Shown in pieces: positions 11,620 to 23,639 of a stretch of 64,000 nt of DNA. Where the stretch lies: contig JAQGEQ010000219.1 in the NCBI GenBank assembly GCA_034620365.1, positions 124,001 to 188,000 of the forward strand, in the 5' to 3' direction. This stretch comes from Pegea sp. RAD2-039. Its lineage: Eukaryota; Chordata; Thaliacea; Salpida; Salpidae. How positions within the stretch are numbered: the first letter of the stretch is position 1; every line of letters starts with the position of its first letter. The notes beneath the pieces were generated by a model. It was not told where the DNA came from. It ran no database searches and worked only from the letters and a program-made list of their open reading frames with translations. Made by a program: the position numbers and the translations under genes.

Positions 11620-12520
11620 ATGGACTTACAAAATAAATCTTCAGTAATTTTTTTAAATGATTTCTCTATTAAATTTATTTCAGATAGTTTATATAGAATA
11701 TAGATATAAAATAAAATATAAAACTACCAAAAAATTCATGAATTTAACTAGATTATCAAATGTTTTCATAAAAGTATTTTGTTTTAAATAAATTACTGAT
11801 ATCGCCAAATGTTCAAGTTACTTTTTTATTACAGATTTCAAAATGGTTTATTTCATCTAAGATTGATAAAAATATTTGAAATATCACAAAATTTTAGTTT
11901 TGCCTGATTGCTAATAGCTTAGAAGATATTTAGATTTCTATAAGCTGACCGAATTTTCTGCAAAATATCTTTGAGAGAAATATTTCAAAACTTTTTAATT
12001 TGGTTTGTGATAAAGTCTTTAAGATATTTGAAATTGAAATTTACACAAGTTAGATTTCTTATTACTATAAAAGGAAATATTTTGCAAATCTCAAAAGCTT
12101 GAATCATACATTAATAGATTTTATTGTTGATCTTAAAATGGTCTAGTTTCTCTCTTGTCAGCAGAGTGTCCATGTTTCTTGTGTACATGAGATTTATGAT
12201 TTAAAGTCCCGAAGAGATGAATGTGCACAAAATATACAAAAATAAAAAATAAACAAAAGAAGATGATATCACATTATATTTTCATTTTACGTAAAGATGT
12301 TTTGATTTAAATTGAAATAGGTGAAATACGAACCCGGTCGGAATTTTACAGAGCTGTGATTGAGACTTTGTAACCAAACACTATCTAATTCAGTAAGATT
12401 AAAGAATATGATTACTTGCATTAAAAGAAAGTTTTTAAAGATGCTGTAAATAACTTTCTTCACAAAATACTGAGGAATTACTAAAAGTCTTTATTCTAAA
12501 AAAACTTAGATTTTATTTCT
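11620..12520. other. AT-rich intergenic DNA
   Basis: Nothing supported. Short AT-rich near-repeats such as gaaatatttc, and no conserved frame. Confidence 0.35.
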
Positions 12521-14750
12521 TGGGCGAATTGTTGCCAGTTGTCGTGGCGTTGTTGGAGTTTAGTGTAGTTAAAGCTTAGCAACAGTTAAGATAGTTTCTT
12601 TTTGGTACTTAGTATAGATTAGAATAAGATTTCATTCAAATAGTAGTTTTCTTAATAAAGTTTTTTATAGATATAAAAAATAGATCGGAATACAGGTTGT
12701 CCAAAGACTTGAATAATCCATCGGCAACCATGGAGTGACGTCACTAGAAGAAAACTTTTACCATTTTCTTAGACAGTGGTGTGCCTAATGAGAACTGTGA
12801 GAACAAATGGGCTGCGCCTGTAAATTGTGCAGCCCCAGAAATGTACCAGTACTTTGAGAGCTGTCAGACTTAGAAGCAGAAGCAACGCTGGAGCGGTTGT
12901 ATGTAAGGAAACCGAATGAAATTTTTGCGCGTCATCTACTACAAAAGGAGAAGCAGAAGCCAATCTCTAAAAGACTTTCGACGCACTTTGGAATGTCTAG
13001 CTAAGAACTGATTTTAGGAGTGTCACAGCAGCAGAACACAGAGATGTCATGATCAGGAATCACTTATAGATGGATTATCCTCATCAAAAGGTCTATTTAA
13101 TATTAAAAAAAGCTATTAACCAAGTGGTGACACTGGAGGATTCCCGGCGAAACACCAAATACTTCGGAGCTGACAGATCAGTTGAAGCTGCAGAAGAATC
13201 AGTGAATTCAATGGAACTCAAGAAGGAAGTCTAAGTGGAACCGACAGTAGCGCTCACAAAAGGAGTTTGTTTAAAATGTGGAGGCAGCAAACCACATGAT
13301 CTTAAAAGATGCCGAGCTGGTTCAAGTATATGTTTCGAATGTGGGAAAAAGGAGCACTATAGTCGAGTCTGTAATCTTCAGAAGAGGTTTCCCAAGAAAC
13401 AGTCAGGAAGGCAAAGAAGCCGCAATAACCAGCCAAGGGCATGAAGTACTGGAGCTTACTAGACCTTCTAGGAAGTTGAACCATATGATGGTGGATGTCT
13501 CTATTGCGGGCAATGTATTTAAGGCTCTTATTGATACCGGATCTTCGAAGACCCTTGTAAGTGGAAAGATTGCTCGCAACTTCAAGATTCACAAAGCTTG
13601 AAATAAATTTAAAGTAGAAGTGGTTCAATCGTCGAGAGTGTGCAAGATAACTTAATTTTGCAAAGGAAACCTCCATTTGTTAAAAACATTGCAGAAATAT
13701 AAATCTATTTGTCATGGAGGGCCTCGATGTAGAGTTAGTGCTGGGAAGGGACTTCCTTGAAACTCATAAGAAGGTTACGTTTGAGTTTGGAGGTCCAAAA
13801 GAGGATTTAGTGATACACACTAAAGATGAAAAGAGGAAACAAACACGAAATTGTCAAATGTTTTAGATTTGGACAGAGAGGACATTATAGTAATTTGTGT
13901 GATGTTCAAATTGGTTCATCTAAGAATCAGTCGCATAGGAAAGAAAATAAGAGAAGAGCTGCGATGGCAGCTAAAATCAGAACTGAGTATTTGTGTGTTA
14001 CTCAGCTTACAAGAAAAGAATTTGCGCCCTCTGTGCAAATGAACTGCAAATAAAGACTGAATTGAAACGTTTGAAACTTCTGTTGGATTTTTAGTCTCTT
14101 AGAAATCCAAAGTCGTTGCAGAAAGCGCAGGAACTTTTTTGCTTATTAAGGTGGGTTTGTAAATATTTGAATAAACTGTGCCCCGCTAGAGCTATCATGC
14201 TAGGACTAGATGCTGCTGGAAAACTACTGTTTTGTTCAAGTTTATAATAATGTTGATGAATTGCTTCGGCCGAGAACGGCCATGCTGGATGTGCTTTGAG
14301 TTGGAATTAAAAATAAAGCAAGACACGGTGAGATGGATTAGAAAAAGCCTTTAGGGAGAATGATTGTTTTCTTTAAATCTTTATAACTCCGGTTTTCTCT
14401 TCGTTATTGACGGCTGTGATGGAGATAGAATTGATGAAACAAAAAGAGAGCTTCTTACTATCACTGAGGAAGAAGAGATGTTAAAAGTTTTTGTCATTAT
14501 TCTAGCCAATAAAGAAGATGAGGAAAGTGTAAAGGAGGCTGACCCGATGTACGCTCGATTCCGCTATCCGGATGGCAGAGAATCCTATGTTTCTTTGAGG
14601 GATCTAGTTAGATACCAAAATGCTTATGAACAGGACTTTGACGTTCATTTAGAACGAGGTAATAAAGAAGATAGTCCCCGACGGGTTTCACTGGGTGATA
14701 TAAGGGAGGATCCCGATGATTAGAAAGGAGGAAGATGAATCTAGGGGTTC
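12520..14750 (+). mobile_element. Decayed LTR retrotransposon (Ty3/gypsy-like) with two gag-pol pieces
   Basis: In order on the plus strand: a gag-like stretch (13020-13230); zinc knuckles, CLKC...H...C followed by a canonical CX2CX4HX4C (13265-13370); and an aspartic-protease box ALIDTGSSKTLVS (about 13530). Then come a LGRDFLETHKK block (about 13740), another knuckle with one Cys lost (CFRFGQRGHYSNLC, 13860) and, at 14545-14720, a piece resembling the C-terminal tail of gypsy polyproteins (YARFRYPDGRES). Reverse transcriptase, RNase H and most of integrase are missing. Several frames and stops separate the blocks. No matching LTR pair was found. Not functional. Confidence 0.75.
14175..14530 (+). 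pseudogene. Arf-like GTPase pseudogene fragment
   Basis: About 14185 reads ARAIMLGLDAAGK, the Arf/Arl P-loop, but the following TT is replaced. About 14390-14515 reads GFLFVIDGCDGDRIDETKRE and then VIILANKED, matching the Arf block from GLIFVVDSNDRERV to the NKQD guanine-recognition motif. The central part with WDVGGQ is not recognisable and the frame is broken. No introns are visible, so a processed copy is likely. It sits inside the LTR-element remnant, before its C-terminal piece. Confidence 0.65.
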
Positions 14751-15059
14751 TAATGGGGAATGAAGACAACCTTGATGGTTTGCGTAGCAGGAGTTGTGAC
14801 GTCAGCCCGAAGAGTGGGAGAAGGCTCACCAGCGGGGGAATTGAATCTGGTACCAGTGGAATATTTTACCGCTTACGTAAATATGTGATTTATGTATCCG
14901 TTACAACCCTTTCTGTAATAGACTATAATGTGTTTGTAGCGTGTACTATTTTCGCCTTTTACAATTGAATAAATTCTTAGTGTTGTTATCGTTACAAGAG
15001 GAGTTTTTCTGTTTCAGAAAAATGCTTTCTGCAACCAGCTGAAGGATAAAAAATTGACT

Positions 15060-15748
15060 CAATAAAAGAAATCTTATTCACTTCTCTAACTACTTCTCGC
15101 TGTCAACAAGTGTTGACTGGATTTCTGTTTTCAACTCTTCCGAAGACATCAATACTATTTACTCAAGGTTTACTTACATGTTTGAGGAGTCAATCGAAAA
15201 ATTCATACCTTTTTATCGAGTCAACAAAAAACCACATTTGCCCAAAAATTTAAGAAATTTACAACATTTAAAAAACCTCCTATGCAAACAAACTAAAACA
15301 GATCCTTCCATCAAATTTCTGTACAAAGATTAGTTTAGTTTACAAGAAACCTATCTCTAATTTCTATTTAGGAAGAGAAAGTGCTGTCTTATCTTCACCT
15401 AGCAAGAAAATGTTTTTTGGCTTTATAAATCACAAGCTTAAAGCGAGATCTCAAATACCTCACTTACTTGATAAAAGCGACCAGCTTGTGATGAAACCAA
15501 AGAATAAAGCTGAATTGCTAAACAATCAATTTAATAGCGTTTTTAAAACCGATGATGGCAATACTCCTTCTCTCTCCTATTCTGACATTCTCACAAATGT
15601 CTCTGAGATGATCTTTCAATTTGATGATTTCTTTTCCATTAGTCCTTCCCTCAAGTTATATCAACTCAGACGAGACACATTACATCTTAATAAGCGCATA
15701 TCACCTGGTACGTTAATCAGAGCGAATACTTTCATCAAACTAATTTGA
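15060..15748 (+). mobile_element. Internally deleted non-LTR retrotransposon copy
   Basis: Plus-strand frames carry the linker before the reverse transcriptase (NHKLKARSQIPHLLDKSDQL, NKAELLNNQFNSVF, SYSDILTNVSEM). After SEM the frame jumps to DDFFSISPSLKLYQLRR, which in the copy at 62235-63949 lies about 450 residues further on. The whole catalytic core is deleted, and the frame ends shortly after. Confidence 0.8.
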
Positions 15749-15759
15749 ATATTTTATCA

Positions 15760-16119
15760 CGTGATTTGTTTCAACTTTATTTGGAATGAATGATTTTACA
15801 AATCTTTCAGCTTTTAATTTTCTTAGCTTCAAAATTGTTCAAAACATTTTCTTTGTGACAAAAAGAAACGATGACGTCAGCAAAATTACGTCAAACGTGA
15901 CAAACAGTGAAAATAAGACGACCAGCGTAAATGATTACGTCACAACGTGCTGATGATGTCATGTGCATTGGTGATGGGAAAACCCCTAAACTGCAAAATC
16001 TTCTAATCTCAAAAAGTACAAAAAATCTACAAAATATCAACAATGAGACGTCATCAAGTGAATGACGTCACACACCAAATTCAAGTAACTACGTCATATA
16101 AATCACTATAGCAATGACG
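15760..16119. other. Probable 3' flank of the CCDC88 gene
   Basis: No frame. Several TGACGTCA copies or near-copies (about 15870, 16060, 16115) lie just beyond the CCDC88 stop, so this is probably its 3' untranslated region. Confidence 0.4.
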
Positions 16120-19100
16120 TCACACACATCCATATTCCAACCAGAAATCTTCTTTATCTTCTGTTGGTGGAATATCATGACGATGTATTGATGACGTCAT
16201 ATCAACTGCAGCTTCTACGGGTGGTGGGGGGACATCGACACGAACAGGATGTGACATTGGCGGTGGTGACGTCATCAGTGTTTTGTAACGATCTTCAACT
16301 GGTGAAATTGGTGACGTCATCATCGCTCGATTCTTTTGCGTCATAACTTGAGCAACTGCACGTGATCGGAGAAAGCGAGGCTACAACAAAAAGATGGTTG
16401 CCAATGTAGTTACTAGTGGTTACCAAGGTAGTTATTAGTGGTTACCAAGGTAGTTACTAGTGGTTACCAAGGTAGTTACTAGTGGTTACCAAGGTAGTTA
16501 CTAGTGGTTACCAAGGTAGTTATTAGTGGTTACCAAGGTAGTTACTAGTGGTTACCAAGGTAGTTATTAGTGATTGCCAAGGTAGTTACTAGTGGTTGCC
16601 AAGGTAGTTATTAGTGGTTACCAAGGTAGTTACTAGTGGTTACCAAGGTAGTTATTAGTGGTTACCAAGGTAGTTACTAGTGGTTGCCAAGGTAGTTACT
16701 AGTGGTTACCAAGGTAGTTACTAGTGGTTACCAAGGTAGTTACTAGTGGTTACCAAGGTAGTTACTAGTGGTTACCAAGGTAGTTACTAGTGGTTGCCAA
16801 GGTAGTTACTAGTGGTTACCAAGGTAGTTATTAGTGGTTACCAAGGTAGTTACTAGTGGTTACCAAGGTAGTTACTAGTGGTTACCAAGGTAGTTACTAG
16901 TGGTTACCAAGGTAGTTACTAGTGGTTACCAAGGTAGTTACTAGTGGTTACCAAGGTAGTTACTAGTGGTTGCCAAGGTAGTTACTAGTGGTTACCAAGG
17001 TAGTTACTAGTGGTTACCAAGGTAGTTATTAGTGATTGCCAAGGTAGTTACTAGTGGTTACCAAGGTAGTTACTAGTGGTTACCAAGGTAGTTACTAGTG
17101 GTTGCCAAGGTAGTTACTAGTGGTTACCAAGGTAGTTACTAGTGGTTACCAAGGTAGTTATTAGTGGTTACCAAGGTAGTTACTAGTGATTGCCAAGGTA
17201 GTTACTAGTGGTTACCAAGGTAGTTATTAGTGGTTACCAAGGTAGTTACTAATGGTTGCCAAGGTAGTTACTAGTGGTTGCCAAGGTAGTTACTAGTGGT
17301 TGCCAAGGTAGTTACTAGTGGTTACCAAGGTAGTTACTAGTGGTTGCCAAGGTAGTTACTAGTGGTTGCCAAGGTAGTTACCTGCATTCTATCATCACTT
17401 GATGAAGCAGCAAGCTCCGGTGTTAAAGGAGTTGTTCTTCCACTCGACCATCCACCAGAAGTAGTTGTTGAGTCCACTTCTTGCGTTTGTGACGTCATCA
17501 TTCGCGAATCTTGCAAACGATCAGAACTTCGAAACATTTTTGCTTCTTGTTGAATTTGTTTTGATTGATCGTGAAGTATTTTGGGATCTGGAACTTCTGG
17601 AGACTTTGACGGGAAATTTGAGTTTATTCTCCGCTTTGGTTCAGATTTACTTCCCAAGTTTTGAAAAGTCTTTTTAATCGTCGCTCCAAAACCTAAATAA
17701 AATAATGTCATCAGCACGTGATGTTGTCAACAATAAAAATGACTTTTTCGTTTTTGTGACGAGCTATTTTGAGGTGTTTTGTAAATATCCATAATTTTCT
17801 CCTCCAACTTTTCTTTCTGTCTTCGGATCTCTTGCATATGCTCCCTATGACGTCATCATTAGTGACGTCATCACGCGAAAAATCGTCTTACGTGTATTGT
17901 TTTTGTTCGGAATAGATTTGATCTTTACTTTCGAGTGTTTGAAGATGTAATTCTTCGTTTTGTGACATCAAACGACTTATCTGAGCTAGTAGATGGCGGT
18001 TTTCTTCTTCAAGATTTTCTTTAAGCTGCATCAAAACTTCGCAACGATTTTTGAACTTTGCTGCCGTAATATCAAGTTGTTGATTGTGACTCTGAAAGAT
18101 GAGGATCAGGTGAAGATGAGGTAAAGGTGAGATTAAGGTGAAGATGAGAGTCAGATGAAGACACTAACCTGGACATCAGATATTTCAGCAGACATTTTTG
18201 CTAATTGTAATTTTAGTTGATTATTTAAAGTTGTCAATTTCTTTTCTGTATTTTGTAATTCTTCATATTCACCACTTAACTTTTGATAAGATCGATTCAA
18301 CCTGAAACACATGAAAGATCAAAGTTTAAGGGTCACAGTTCAAAGGTGCTCACTTTTCATGAGTTGCTTTGACGATCTGAAAATTTTCAGCCTTTATATT
18401 TTCTTTAGCAACAAAATCGTCTCTATGATTCACCTGAAAAGCGAAATGACGTCATCAATGAGTGACGTCATCAATCAACACTAACTTGTTGTTCTAATTG
18501 ATTTTTTTGTTCAATAACCTCTTCTAACTCGATTGTTTGTCGTTCGTAACAAATTTGAATTTCTTCTTTTTCATCTTCAATTTTTTTCATCTCAACTTTC
18601 ATCTGATTTTTTTCAGTTTGAATTTTCCTGATTTCTTCTTCAGCAAAAGTGATTTGTTTCATCAACAAGCCACCTTCAGTTTGTACTGAGTTTAACTCCA
18701 TCTATAAGCACACGTCATCATTTGTCATCAATGAGGTCATCGACGTCTACCTGTGTCGCGTTGAGTTGATGACGTAATTGATCTTGTTGAGAACTTCTAG
18801 AAGTTTGTTTCATTTCTGATTCTAGTTGAGATTCTTTCAAAGATTTCTTCAAAATTTCGTTTTCACTGATTAAAGTTGCATTCTAAAGATCAACATCAGA
18901 AGATCAGATGTTGATTGAAAATCAGATGATAAAGATCAGAATATTAAGAATAGAAGGTTAAGATTAGAAGATGATGATCGGAAGATGAAGATTAAATAAC
19001 GAAGATCAAGAAGTGATGAGGATTAGGAAGTGATGAGGATTAGGAAGTGATGAAGATCAGGAAGTGATGAGGATCAGGAAATGATGGGGATCAGGAAGTG

Positions 19101-22100
19101 ATGAGGATCAGGAAGTGATGAGGATCAGGAAATGATGAGGATCAGGAAGTGATGAGGAACAAGAAGTGAGAAGGATCAGGAAGTGATGAAGATCAGGAAG
19201 TCATGAGGATCAGGAAATGATGAGGATCAGGAAGTGATGAGGATCAGGAAGTGATGAGGAACAAGAAGTGATGAGGATCAGGAAGTGATGAAGATCAGGA
19301 AGTGATGAAGATGTTTTTACTTTTCGTTCAGTAGCAACAAGATGATTTTGTATCTTTAAAATCTCTCTTGTTCCTTCACCAGCATTCTTTTCTTTCTCGT
19401 CCAATAAAATTTGATATTTTTTTATCATCTCTTGAAATTCTCTTCTTAATTTCTGTAAATTTCTCATTTTTTAACAAATTTCTAATTTTCAGCAAATTTC
19501 TTATCTTTTTCACCTTATTTTCTTTGATTAATTTAATTTCATTCATCTCTTGATTTCCACTTTCAAGTTTTTGTCTAAAATATGCAAATTAAACACCAAA
19601 AAAATCCCCAATTTGATACTTACTCATTCATCTTTTTAGGGGAGTCCCCTTTTCGACTACTGACTTCATAATCGTCGTTGTTCTCGAGTAATTCCGCGTT
19701 AATAGCGCGAAGTCTTTCAACTTCTGATTGTAAATCGAGAAATTCTGAACTTTTGAACTGAAGGTAAGATAATAGATAAGATCGGAGAAATTTTAAATTC
19801 GGCCGTAATTTTAACCTCCAAATCCCGCAAAGCTCGTTGTAATTGATGCTTCAATTGTTTGTTAACTGAATTCAATTTGATCAACTTCGTTTCAGAATCG
19901 CGATTTTTTGATTCACTTGCTTCTAGCTTTTTTGACGTCATCACTAGTTGATTGAGTTTAGTGCTAAGCTGAAGATTTTTTAATTAAAATTCTGAAGTGA
20001 AAGCATCTTTGATATCAAAATTTTATACTTGGAAACATTTCTAAATTTGACAAATTTATATTTGGAAATATTTCTAAATTTAACAAATTTCTATTCGTAA
20101 ACATTTCTGAAGTTAACAAATTTCTATTTGGAAACATTTTTTCACATTTTCGTTCTGAAACTCCAATTCTACAAATTCAACTTCTTTTGTGGAAAGCAAA
20201 TTTTTAGTTCTGTTCAAATCTTCTCTTATTCTTTCTAATTCAGATTCTAGATCCATTTGAACAATCTACAAAGCAACCAAATGAAGATCACATGTTGCGA
20301 TTTATGTGAATCAATCTAACTTGAGAATGGCTTGTAGCAGCAAGTTTTGATTTTAAACATTCAATATTTGACTGAAGATTTAAATTCCTTTTTTCTAATT
20401 CATCTCTTAAATCTGTTTTTTGTTCTAACTGTCTTTTCAATAATTCATTCTGTAAAATAATAACGTCATAAGCATATGATGACATCATAAGAATAATGAT
20501 GACGTCATCACTAACCTGTTTACGAATTTTCATAATTTCTTTTTCGTTTATTTGTTTATTATCTTGAAGATTTTCAAATTTTTCTGTCAAATTTTTTAAC
20601 ATTTTTCGTTCTTTTTTTAATTGCCGATTTTCAACATCTAAATCTGATGACGTCACTTCTAATTCTGTCACTCGTGACGTCATCTCATCCAAATGTGACG
20701 TCATTTCTTCTAATTGTTTAATTTGTTTCTTTAATTTTACGTTTTCAGCTTCTAAAGTTAAATTCTCCTAAAAAATAAGATAGTTAATGACGTCATAACC
20801 ACGTGAATGACGTCATCACATGAATGTGGTGTCATAACGTACTTTAGAAATCTTTTCAACCAAATTAACTTTATGGGAGTTTTCTTGAATCTGTTTTTGT
20901 AAAATTCTTTTCTCATTTTCATTTTTTCTCAACTTTAAATTTAATTCTTTGTTTAATTCAGAAAAAACCTAAAAAAATTGTTTAACTCATTTGACTAAGG
21001 AGATCCAACAAAAAATATTTATAACCAATCACTTAGCAACCATCTACAACCACTTAGCAACCAACTTACTTTGTCTTCCTGCTTTTTTGGTGATTTTTGC
21101 TTTTGTCGTTCATTTCTTAATATTTCAATTTCTTTGATTAATCCAACATTTTCTTCTTTCAAATTTTCAACTTCTTTTTCAAAACTGAATTTTGTGGACT
21201 TTAAAATATTTTCCAGCTTAATTTTATCTTCCTGAAGCTGTTCAGAAGAACTTTCAATTTTAACAAAATTCTCTTTCTCCTATAAAATTGAATTTTCAAA
21301 TTTTAGATTTCTCTATTTTTTCTATTCTACTTTTTGTAAATTTTGCTGAAATTTTTTCAACTTATTTTTCATTCTCTCATTTTCCTTTTCTAATTCAACG
21401 ACATTCACCTGCAAACGAGGTATCGGTTGTCATGGCAACCAACTTCAAACACGTGACTTACTTGTGCAGATTGAAATTGTTTGAGGTTTTCCTGATAAGC
21501 TGAATTAAGAAGCGAAAGTCTCCGATTTTCAGTTTCAACTTTTAATAACTGAGACGAAATCCGTTCATCTGATTCTTGCTTGATTGACGGGTGTCCTCCT
21601 AAATCAGATGATGGAAGATTGAATATAGGTGTGACGTCATTACCTGATGAAGTCAGAGCTCGTTCTAATTGTTGAGCTAAATTTCCAGATTCGTTAAAAC
21701 TTTGAATTTTATCCATTTGAAGTTTGGAAATTATTTCGCTAAGTTCTTCAACTTTTTCCTTGTCCCTTTCTTCTTCCTAGAGATTAAAAGAAGATTAGAA
21801 GATTTAAGGAGGATTAGAAGAAGATTAACTTTATGTAGATCTTTAATTTCTGATTTCAACTCTAAAATTGTCTTTTCTTTTTCAGGCAAACTTTCAACTT
21901 GAATCTGAATTTTTTCCAATTCTTCTTCAGTTAGATGATTCTTCTCATGAAGCAGTCTGCCAACAAATTCACATCACTTCAGGGAAATTCCCTCAATCAA
22001 AACTGACCTGTTGTCTTCTCGAAGTTCATCAACACGTTTCTTGTAATATTCAAAATCTTTTAATCTATCCCGACATGATTCTAATTCGACTTCTAATTTA

Positions 22101-23608
22101 CTTAAAACTTTTGCTTTTTCTTTTAAAATATCATTTTCATCTCGATAATTTCGCGCGTTTCTCGCATCTGCTTTCAACTCCTCCGTCTGTGACATCATCA
22201 ATCAATTTACTATATCAAATTTACAATATTAAATCCTCATGATGACATCATCACCTCTTTTTTCGACTCTTTTAAAGTCGCAGAAACTTCTTCAAATTGA
22301 AGTTTTAATTCTAAATTGTCGTCCAAACTTTCTTCACTGAAAAATAGTGACATCATCGACACATGACGTCAACAACGAGTGACGTCATCAACTTACAGTC
22401 GTAATTTTGTGGCAAGTAATTTAGTTTTAACTTCATTTAATTCATCAAATATAGATCGCGTTTTCGTCGCGAAGCTATCATGACGGTCAACTTTCGATCG
22501 TTGTTTAGCTTCCACTTGTGACGTCACCAACACTTCCACGCGTTCCTGATGATGGCATAATTGACATGATGACGTCATCACTACTAACGAATGTTACTTG
22601 ATCCAGTTTTTCGCGCTGATGTACGAGTTTAACAATTAGGTCACGAAGATTCCGATTCATTTCTCGAGAAACTTCTAAATTTTCTTCCATTTCTTCTAAC
22701 TTTTCATCGATTACAAAATCTGAAGTTGTTTGTATCTGAAAGATGACGTCATCAGATGCAAGTGACGCCATCGATGATTATTATGACGTCACCTGTTTGA
22801 TGTAAATCATCATTTGATTCATTCCATCAATTGTTAGTTGTTGAATTGCTTCAATGAAGATTTCTTTCGAGTCACACTAAAAAAAAAGAAAAAATCAACT
22901 TCCGAAAGATCAACTTCCGAAAGATCAATTTCTGAAAGATCAATTTCCAGTAGATATTACCTCCACAGCACATCCAAGAATAAGAATCAACAATTTTTTG
23001 AGTTCTTCAATTCCTTCTCTACTTTTTGAATTATTTAAAATTTTCAACAAATCTGGCCACATAGCAACCACTACTTGCTTTTGTACTTCCTATGACGTCA
23101 TCAATGATTAGATAACTTCACTAAAAATAATTTTATCACCTGATAGAATGATTTGATAAATGACGTCACTAGTTGTAAGTTTTCTTTCCGGAAAATGACG
23201 TCATCGCCACAGTTTTCGTGAATTGCACGACCAGTAAAAGTTGGATAACTTAAAAATAATTTTAGAATTTTAATTCGAAACGGTTTTTGTGAAAAAAAAA
23301 TTGGAAACATTTTTTTTTAAACTTATTTTAAAAAAATCTGTTTGGAAACACTTTTTAAAAAGTTAAAGATTGGTGAGACTTTTCAAGAAATTATAAACTT
23401 AACAATTTCAATTTCTAACATTTTAAACATCATTTTGTTGAGTAAAACACCATCAGTCAAATCTTCAAATTCTATTTCTTTTTTGGTGATTAATTGAATC
23501 TGAAAAAGTTGAAAGTTGAGAACTTAGTTAATAATTAAACTTATCACAGACCCATTGCACTAAAGGCGATTGTAGAAAATTATTGATTAATTGCTCACTT
23601 GATTCCAT
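16120..23608 (-). CDS. CCDC88C: CCDC88 family protein, Daple-like (HOOK domain, coiled coil, PDZ ligand)
   Basis: Scaffold linking Dishevelled or G-protein signalling to actin and microtubules. First exon 23608-23552 (MESSEQLINNFLQSPLVQW) aligns with the girdin/Daple start. Following exons finish the N-terminal HOOK domain (GRAIHENCGDDV at about 23220; LKKLLILILGCAVE at about 22975-23010). The exon near 22010-22195 reads ARNYRDENDILKEKAKVLSK then DFEYYKKRVDELREDN, the most diagnostic CCDC88 block. About twenty further exons are heptad-rich coiled coil. Near 17820 EEKIMDIYK matches the end of the girdin/Daple coiled coil. Tail exons 17692-17382 and 16380-16120 are Ser/Pro-rich and end in FWLEYGCV, the Daple-type C-terminal PDZ ligand for Dishevelled, which supports Daple over girdin. 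The G-protein-activating (GBA) motif was not seen. Internal exon borders were not all fixed. Confidence 0.88.
16392..17380. repeat. 22-bp minisatellite in a CCDC88 intron
   Basis: About 45 head-to-tail copies of gttaccaaggtagttactagtg with only single-base variants (gttgcc, ttattag, tgattg). It fills the intron 16381-17381; the 5' splice site at 17381 is formed by the last unit (GGTAACTACC on the transcript strand), so the array abuts the exon. Confidence 0.97.
18970..19312. repeat. 17-bp tandem repeat in a CCDC88 intron
   Basis: About 20 copies of gaggatcaggaagtgat with variants (gaagatcagg, gaacaagaag). On the transcript strand the unit reads as a pyrimidine-rich string with CTGAT, similar to a branch point plus polypyrimidine tract. 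Confidence 0.9.
22895..22953. repeat. 15-bp repeat in a CCDC88 intron
   Basis: Four near-copies of tccgaaagatcaact or tctgaaagatcaatt, beside the acceptor side of a coiled-coil exon. Confidence 0.7.
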
Positions 23609-23639
23609 TTTGAAAAAATAAAAATTTATAAAGATAGAT

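Noticed and set aside
12300-12360. tRNA-like string near gaacccggtcgg
   Set aside because: No cloverleaf could be drawn and no A box was found.
16392-17380. CRISPR-like regular repeats
   Set aside because: Units are head-to-tail without unique spacers; it is a eukaryotic minisatellite inside an intron.
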